A stretch of 64,000 nucleotides of DNA from Neofusicoccum parvum (Eukaryota; Ascomycota; Dothideomycetes; Botryosphaeriales; Botryosphaeriaceae), in contig CP087210.1 in NCBI GenBank assembly GCA_020912385.1, positions 62,001 through 126,000 of the forward strand. The letters are read 5' to 3'. Shown here piece after piece: positions 57,451 through 64,000 of this stretch. How positions within the stretch are numbered: position 1 is the first letter of the stretch; every line of letters begins with the position of its first letter. A model generated the notes under the pieces. That model was not told the DNA's origin, did no database searches, and saw only the letters and a list, made by a program, of their open reading frames with translations. A program made the translations under genes and the position numbers.

Positions 57451-59160
57451 ATGGAGAGCAACAAGGATCAACTTAGCATCATGGTGATTGGCGGGGGTAT
57501 CTTCCATCGGAATTCCAGGGTTTTGGGTATCTGCTAAGCCTTTCACAGGGTCTGCCGGCAGGCTCATGGCTCAGGCTTGCAAAATGGTTTTTCTCCACAC
57601 GCGGTTCACGTGATCCAGGGCAAGAATATCTGACCAGGTTCGCACACTCTCTAGCACGGCATCCATTGCACTGTATTCGAGAAAGAGGATAGCTTTGAGA
57701 CTCGCACTCGAGACTGGAACATCGGGATATACTGGGCGCAGGTACTTCACGGTCCACGATCCACAAGCGCCAATCAAGACTTCTCACGCGGTGAATGTGA
57801 AGGGACAACTCGAGAACTGCCTGCCACCAGCCCTCCATCCGAAAATCATGGCCACGCAAGTTGACAATTACCCGCCTGCGGAAGATTACGGCTTTCCCAT
57901 GTTCGACGGATCTACGGGAGAGCTGATGTACAAGGTGCCAGCACCAAACTCCCTCCGCATAAGGCGCAAAGCTTTTGTGAGGATGCTTGGAGAGGGGATC
58001 GACATCCAGGTCTGCCTTAAATCTACCTTCCACCTTCCACCTTTCCTTCAAATTGATTTCTGGCTAACCGGTGCCCATAGTACGGAAAACGCCTCGTCAG
58101 CTTCGACACCACATCCGGGCCGGACGTCACGGCCACCTTCGCCGACGGCAGCATTGCCAAAGCCGATATCCTCATTGGCGCCGACGGCGCGCACTCGACC
58201 GTCCGCACGCAGCTACTCAGTCCAGAAAAGGCCGCGGCGACCCTTATGCCGCTCCTGATGTGCATGACAATCTGCAAGCTGCCAGTCGAGCTGATCAAGG
58301 AGTTCCAAAAACACCACCACAGAATCTGCGCCCTCTTTCATCCTGACGGCAGTTTCTTCCTTGTTGGCGGTAAGACACATGCTCAGAGCCACACTACACT
58401 TCCTCTCCATGACATATTCCCATACCCTTTGCCCTGAAAATGGACAAGGAGAGAATTACCTGACAAAAGAAAAAAACGAAACAACACGCTGACATCTCCT
58501 CCCCTCCCCTTCCCCACACAGTCCACGACGCCTACGACAAGCCCGACCCCGCCGACTGGGACTTCACCGTCGGGCACTTCTGGCCAGCCGAGCCGCCGAC
58601 CAACCCGCTCGCGGGCCGCGACGGCGGCGAGATCATCCGCGAGATGAAGCGGCGCATGAGCGTCCCGGGCAAGTGGGCCGAGCCGTGGCCCAGCATCGCG
58701 CGGAGCATCGACGAGCGCCAGCCCGCGTACGCCAGCTTCATCAGCTACTGGGTGACGCAGCGCTGGGACGATCACGAGGCGAGGGGCAAGGTCACGCTGA
58801 TGGGGGATGCTGCGCATCCGATGCCGCCGCGTAAGTGTTCGCTCGTGCCGCGTGAGGGGGCGGAGGGGAGAGGCTGGAAGGCGTGGTTGATGGCTGACAC
58901 ACTTGTCGCTCGTAGACCGTGGCTCTGGCCTGGGTAACGCCATTCAGGATGTCAGCAAGCTTTTGGAGGAGATCAACAACATGAAAGCGAACGACTCGGA
59001 GTCCTTGCAGGAAGTGGTCAAGAGGTATGAGGAAGAGATGTGGCCACGTGGTGCTGAGACGGTGAGGGTTACGGTCGAGACGGCGAAGCAGACCCAGAAT
59101 TGGGATGCTTTCAAAAAGAGTTCGTTTTTTACGAAGGACTTGGATGAGCGGGTTGCTTGA
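57451..59160 (+). CDS. FAD-dependent monooxygenase (2)
   Basis: Seven exons are inferred, with introns at 57497-57548, 57587-57654, 57742-57802, 58010-58080, 58370-58521 and 58831-58915, giving about 406 aa. The FAD motif IGGGSAG is assembled across intron 1 and a 38-nt exon. Next come HCTVFEKED with RTRDWNIGIYWAQ, the second motif LIGADGAHSTV, and MGDAAHPMPPHRGSGLGNA, whose His is split by the last intron. The long fifth intron (152 nt) is exceptional. The family hydroxylates or oxidises small molecules with NAD(P)H. It lies next to an MFS exporter and two isocyanide synthase genes, so it may tailor an isocyanide product (inference). Confidence 0.88.
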
Positions 59161-59457
59161 AAGAGCTCATACTCATATCTCGGCATCCTAATCAAGTCGT
59201 CGATACCAGCCAATCATCCCACATCATCTCGATCAATGCGGCATCGGGGCTCTGAGAAGGAGAGTATTTTGAAAACTGTATTCTCTCTTTTTCTCTCTTT
59301 TGATGGGGAAAGATCATTTTTTGGACAAGACGTGATGTGCGAAAGGGGAATTCTGTTGTTTGTCATCTTGAGATATTAGTATTTTCATTGCCTCGTGTCC
59401 GCGTTGGATCTCGTTAGTGAACAGAATGAGAGACCTTCGGATTCTCAGTCTCTTGCG

Positions 59458-60853
59458 TTATTTTTCTCGTAACTTATACGCTGCTACGGCAAGAACTGAA
59501 GCGCCTACCAGCATTGCCACACCCCCAAAAACCTGCGCGTAAAGATAATTCCCGCCATTCAATGCTACCAGCCGAGCAGAGATGGGCGGTCCGGTCAGAC
59601 AAGAGATGCTGACAACCGAAAAAACCATGCCAACGCGGCTCCCCGCTTTTCTCATGTCGTTGAGCGCGAACAGTCCGGCCGATGCCGGAAACTGGCTCTG
59701 CACGGCGTTGGCGAAGAAGCCGTAGAAGGCTGCCCACACAAACAAGCTGACCCTGCTGCTGACCCCGATCCAGCAGAGGAGGAGAATTCCGGACATTGCA
59801 ACAACGGCGATGAAGACTTTGAGCGGGCCGAAGTGACGGTCGGCGAGGACAGCAGGAGCAACGCGGCCTACCACACCTATACCGTTCATCACGAGGAGAA
59901 GGACCAGGGAATCCCGCTGGGAGTAGTCAAAGTAGTGCCGTGCGTAGAGATTGATCTACTTCCTGTCAGACGAAGACCGTTGCAAGTCGGGCAAGCACTT
60001 ACAAAGAAATACGCAAAATAAAGACCCCAAAGTTCAATGAAACATCCAACGGTGAACAGAGTATACGGGAGTTCCTTGAAGGCAGCAAGCTCAAACAGAG
60101 GCCCTGCTTTCCGGGGCGCAACCCGAGTCCGCGTAACGAGCACGATGAAAATGCTATTGACGAGCACCACCAACGCCATGATCCTGACCGTCCATCCGAA
60201 CCCGATTGATGGCAGGCATGCATACGCGATTGCTGGGAATACCATCCCACCAGTAGCCGCGCCACATGCTGCCAGCGAAACAGCCATGACCCTTCGACGG
60301 CGGAAGTACGTAGACAGCAGGGAGATGACTGGGGAGAAGAGGATGCCGTGGCCAATGCCGCTGCATAGGCCCTGCGCCAAGAAGATCTGCCAGAACCGGT
60401 CGGCAAGCGACACCATAGCAGCGCCAAAGACTTGCAGGAAGCAGCCGAGGACGACGGCGAATCTGAAGTGCCCTGCGTCGAGGGCGCGGCCGGAGAAGGC
60501 GCCGAGCAGAAATACCAGGAACATCTGGACCGACCCTACCCAGGAGGCTTGCACGGATGACAGGCCAAGCTCGTCAACATAGTAGCGCTGGAAGAAGCCG
60601 AAGCTGTAAGCGTTTTTAGCGCATGGTTCTCTCGTTGATTGGAGTGGCCGGCGTACGAGGAGATGTATCCCCAGCAGTTGAAGACTACCAGGTGACCTGC
60701 AGCCACCTGAGTCCATGCTATGACTCCTCCGTCAGGGACGTCATTGTCATGTACCGTTTGCTCTGTTGGCGGTTCGTCGTCTGATGATAACCCGGTTGCC
60801 GATGTCTTTTCAGCCTCTGCAGCATCACCCCGGGCACGTGTTGCTTGGCTCAT
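59458..60853 (-). CDS. MFS transporter, monocarboxylate-transporter-like
   Basis: Three exons (60853-60657, 60603-60003, 59955-59458; introns of 53 and 47 nt) give about 431 aa. The N-terminal cytosolic tail is acidic and Ser/Thr-rich, followed by DGGVIAWTQVAAGHLVVFNCWG, the classical DGGxGW motif of fungal MCT-like carriers. Splicing joins YISS to FGFFQRYYVDELGLSS. Further helices include SPVISLLSTYFRRRRVMAV and GRVAPAVLADRHFGP. About twelve hydrophobic segments are present. It sits between the FAD monooxygenase and the isocyanide synthase genes, so export of the product or uptake of a precursor is plausible. ATG 60853 was chosen because the longer frame starts with a non-ATG codon. Confidence 0.9.
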
Positions 60854-61570
60854 TTCGATTGCGCAACAACATGTACTAGCGACGTAGATTTCGAACAGGA
60901 TATTTAAACATGGGAGGCTTGGCTGCGCGCTGATGGTCAAGGCAATACATGTAGTTTTTTGCCTGGTCGACTTTTGCGCTCAGAAGTTTGACCGCCGTGG
61001 TTGTGATGGAATATGCGCTCTGGATAACATCATCGCTATCGCAGGGTGCTCAATGGCCAGGTTGCAGTATATGGGCCGGAGATCTGAAGATCTCGTATCC
61101 GAACGACTGGGGTTGACTGTGTAGGGTATTTCCACCCGGAGTTGAAACTCCCGAGAACGGACCTATGTCTACAAAGAACACGTTGCCATTTTTTTTGCCG
61201 GCTAGTCATCGAGGTAACGGCAATGCATTCGCACTACCCTTGGTCGACATCACCAGGAAATTCAACACCGTATGAAGGCGGTCTGTAACTCGGGGAAATT
61301 CTCCGAACAATAGCGGAAGCTCCGGCGGCTTCGGTTCTCTTATAGGTAGGTCTCCGGATCGTGCCGCCCATTGGCGCTTACGGATACGGTTCTGTGCAGA
61401 AGAATACGGTGATTGGTGTGCCTGGCCTGTGGTACCAAGTTTTCATCACACAGGGATTTGGCTGTGAAGAAGTCTGGGCAGGAATAACGCCATGAACTGT
61501 GGCTGTTTCATGGCACGGGAGAGAGTATAAGAGAAGGGTTTTTTTCGAGTAGCTTCGTGGAGCACAATCA
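60854..61570. promoter_or_regulatory. Divergent promoter region
   Basis: About 720 bp between the MFS gene and the first isocyanide synthase gene, which diverge. No gene recognised. Confidence 0.45.
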
Positions 61571-62862
61571 ATGAAGATGGCCAAATTTACACCAAGAACT
61601 CGATCTGACAGCGGCTACGATCTTTCTCCATCAGCTACTACCCTGCGCATCCTGGAGGTCATCGAAAGCTATGGCAAGCACGAGAAAAGCCACAGCAACG
61701 CTGACCAGACTGGTTGGCTTGGAAGGACTACATTCGGCCCCATTGTCGAGAAACACGTGAGATCTGGCACCATGATTCCAATGGTGCTGCCGTCTTTTCC
61801 GTGGAAAAGTATTAACCGAGTTGACAAAGTACTTGGCACGGATCCCGACCTCGGGGAGGAGCTAGCACTGGCCCGGATCAACGATCTCTGTCAGTCCGTG
61901 CAGCAGGTGTACACACCGGGAGCAATGGTAGTCATCGCAACTGATGGCCTTTGTTACAATGGTCAGTCTGAGATGGCATAGTCCTCTCGGCCTTGCTAAT
62001 TTCTCACACAGATATCTTGGGAATCCCTGACGAGGACGCCTGGGACTACGGCTCTGCAATCCGATCCCTCGCGGCCAAACGAGGTTACTCTTGTATCAAG
62101 TTCATGCGCATCATGAATTTACTCGGCCTCTACACAGATTCCGAGATTTCCAAGCACGACTACCTGAATCTCTGCAGTAGCGCACGTAAACAGCTTGCAT
62201 TGCGCTACGGAGATCCAAGCTTCGATGCGGACATATTCCTGAAGACAGATGAGGACTACATGCGGACTTATCTGGGCTACTCCAAGTTCCTCACAAAAGA
62301 TCTGGCCTACAGCTCCGTGATGGCCTCGCTACCCAGCCGAAAGATGTATAAGGCAAAGGTCAAAGCCATTGGGAAGGAAATGATTGCAGGAGGCGTGGTA
62401 AGCCCACAAGTTCTCCGCTTCCTTGAATGTACTGACGATACGTTGCAGGCATACGCGAAGCTCATCCGCGAAGTCTATCCAGAGCATGTTCGGCTCTCAA
62501 TACATCCTTCCTCAGGCGCAACCAAGCTATCCATTCCGCTCATCCCACAGCCAAGCGGGTTCTCCATGTCTCCCTGGAACTGCGCCATAGCCGTCTCTAC
62601 AAAAGGAACGTTCAGGACCTCGCACGTTTCAGACTTGAGAGACTCGCATGATCTTGTCCGGAAGGATGGGCGGGATTACTGCTTCCGAGAGAAATCTCCA
62701 CTCTACAGATGGGATGCAGCGGTAGAAATGGAGCACTACTACGGTGGAGTATTAGTGATCAGAGACAAATACGACGGGAAGGTAGAGCTTGATCAGGCGG
62801 ATCGCAAGCGCTTAGTTGCACTGGCAATACTGCAAGGGAGGGTGGAGTTGCAAGGTTTTTGA
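61571..62862 (+). CDS. Isocyanide synthase (DIT1/PvcA family), copy 1
   Basis: Three exons are inferred (61571-61961, 62012-62397, 62449-62862; the second intron of 51 nt would also read through), giving about 396 aa. Family landmarks are VLPSFPWKSIN, KVLGTDPDLGEELALARIN, VYTPGAMVVIATDGLCYN joined to DILGIPD, and [18 protein letters not shown]. This is the DIT1_PvcA family, which converts an amino acid (often Tyr or Trp, with ribulose-5-phosphate in characterised enzymes) to an isocyanide. No fused dioxygenase or P450 domain is present; the protein ends soon after the C-terminal HYYGGVLVIRD block. A second copy follows 180 bp downstream in the same orientation. Confidence 0.88.
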
Positions 62863-63045
62863 ATCAGCATCGCTTGTGTACTCCAGTATAGTCATAGTCA
62901 TGATTGGCAAGTGTGGGATAGCAATCACGTCATTGCCTCAGCCGCCCTTGGCAGGAACATAGAAGCGTAGACAATTATGCTTATCTCTACATGCTGCAAC
63001 TATCCTGTAGGGTCCAGTGCATTATACCGTCAAATACTGCCCACC

Positions 63046-64000
63046 ATGCAGTATGAAGAGCCGTCTCGCGATATTCCCACTGAGGTCGTTTCAATCCTCA
63101 AGCGCTTCTCTCAGCATGCGAATATCCTTCCTTCACAAGAGCCAGAGGCCTTTGGCCTTGCCACGAGGGAGAAAATCAATTCTTCCACTGCCAAACAAGA
63201 ACCAATCTCACTAGTCCTTCCAGCATTCCCTTGGAAGAACAGAAACCTCGACAAGGTCATTGGACGTCATCCGGATCTTGGCGAAGAGCTCGGCCTGGCC
63301 AGGCTGAATCATATCTGCGAAGAAATACATAAAGTCTACATGCACGGTGCCCGGCTGCACCTCATATCAGACGGCCCTGTATACAACGGTAAGCATATGA
63401 CAACCCAATCGTGAAAAATCCATGTTAACGTGCGGGCTACTCAGACCTCGTCGGGATTCCCGATGATGAATACTACGAGTATGGCCTAGAACTCCGTGCT
63501 CTTGCTGCCCGCAAAGGCTTTCGACACATCAAATTCCTCCGTCTACCAGAACTCCTGCAAGATTTCAGCAGCGAGTTTTCTAAAGAGGCGTACTTGGCTT
63601 CTGTCCCAATGCTGCGGGCGAAGCTGGAAGAGTTCTCGGACCAAGATTTCGACGTGGACGAAGAGATTCGCAGTAATAAAGACACGAACCTCACGTACGC
63701 AGGCTACATCAAACTGGCCAAAGAAGACCTCCCGTGGGGCACCTTTCCCGACAGAGCTTCGCCTCCGAATGCGGACGCTGTAGCCAAAGGGATGATCAGG
63801 CGGCTGGTTGTAAGTTACGACGTTCCGTGCATCGTGCGTCCCTCCCACTGAACGCCACGCACCAGGCCTACGAGAACTTGATCAGCAGCAAATTCAGCTC
63901 GTCAATCCGCCTCTCCATCCACCCTTCTTCGGGGAAAACGAAGATCTCCGTCCCTCTGCTTCCGCAGGGCGGAGATGAGTCCAGAGGCACACCGTGGCAT
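63046..64000 (+). CDS. Isocyanide synthase (DIT1/PvcA family), copy 2, cut by the window end
   Basis: Exons 63046-63388, 63445-63809 and 63866 onward; the window ends inside the gene at about residue 280. ATG 63046 (CACCATGC) is preferred; another in-frame ATG lies at 62977. The landmarks repeat those of copy 1: [46 protein letters not shown] joined to DLVGIPD, and [18 protein letters not shown]. The two proteins differ in many positions, so this is an old duplication, not a recent tandem copy. Intron positions after VYN/CYN and before AYxxLI are the same in both genes. Confidence 0.87.

Noticed and set aside
1..64000. Transposons, CRISPR arrays, rRNA genes or viral remnants
   Set aside because: No transposase or reverse-transcriptase motifs, terminal repeats, spaced direct repeats or rRNA signatures were seen. 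CRISPR is not expected in a fungal nucleus.

Overview
The window is nuclear DNA of a filamentous ascomycete (Pezizomycotina, probably a plant-associated Sordariomycete). Genes are broken by many 45-90 nt GT-AG introns, often with a CTAAC-type branch site. Families include Zn2Cys6 regulators, a HET protein, a PTH11-like 7TM protein, cytochromes P450, a GH32, a GH78 and an effector-like secreted protein. There is no operon structure and no CRISPR, and I recognised no transposase. I rebuilt gene models by hand by joining exons on conserved motifs and matching splice phase; most give one clean frame of the family's usual length. Species is not determined.

Layout. 1-17 kb: NmrA-like reductase, secreted TAP-type alpha/beta hydrolase, two poorly known proteins, secreted GH32 enzyme, a P450 and a NIS1-like secreted protein. 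17.8-19.1 kb: secreted M43 metalloprotease. 19-35 kb: dense run of O-methyltransferase, P450, C2H2+Zn2Cys6 regulator, metallo-beta-lactamase-fold hydrolase, FAD monooxygenase, Zn2Cys6 regulator, short-chain dehydrogenase and MFS sugar transporter. This looks like a tailoring-enzyme cluster without a visible PKS, NRPS or terpene synthase.

36-45 kb: GH78 alpha-L-rhamnosidase divergent from the sugar transporter, a tRNA-Pro(CGG) gene, an amidohydrolase/deaminase, a HET-domain gene and a carotenoid/stilbene oxygenase. 45-55 kb: small hypothetical gene, 7TM rhodopsin-domain protein, Zn2Cys6 regulator, SnoaL-like protein and an amidohydrolase of the 2,3-dihydroxybenzoate decarboxylase type. 55-57.4 kb is gene-poor. 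57.4-64 kb: FAD monooxygenase, MCT-like MFS transporter and two tandem isocyanide synthase genes, the second cut off by the window end; this is probably the edge of an isocyanide biosynthetic cluster.

The two most striking observations are (i) the tRNA-Pro(CGG) gene at 39017-39193, which carries a normal anticodon-loop intron and also a 55-nt insert in the T-loop with spliceosomal-intron signals (GTAAGT, CTAAC, CAG) and its own B-box-like sequence, followed by a T9 Pol III terminator; and (ii) the tandem isocyanide synthase genes at the right edge.
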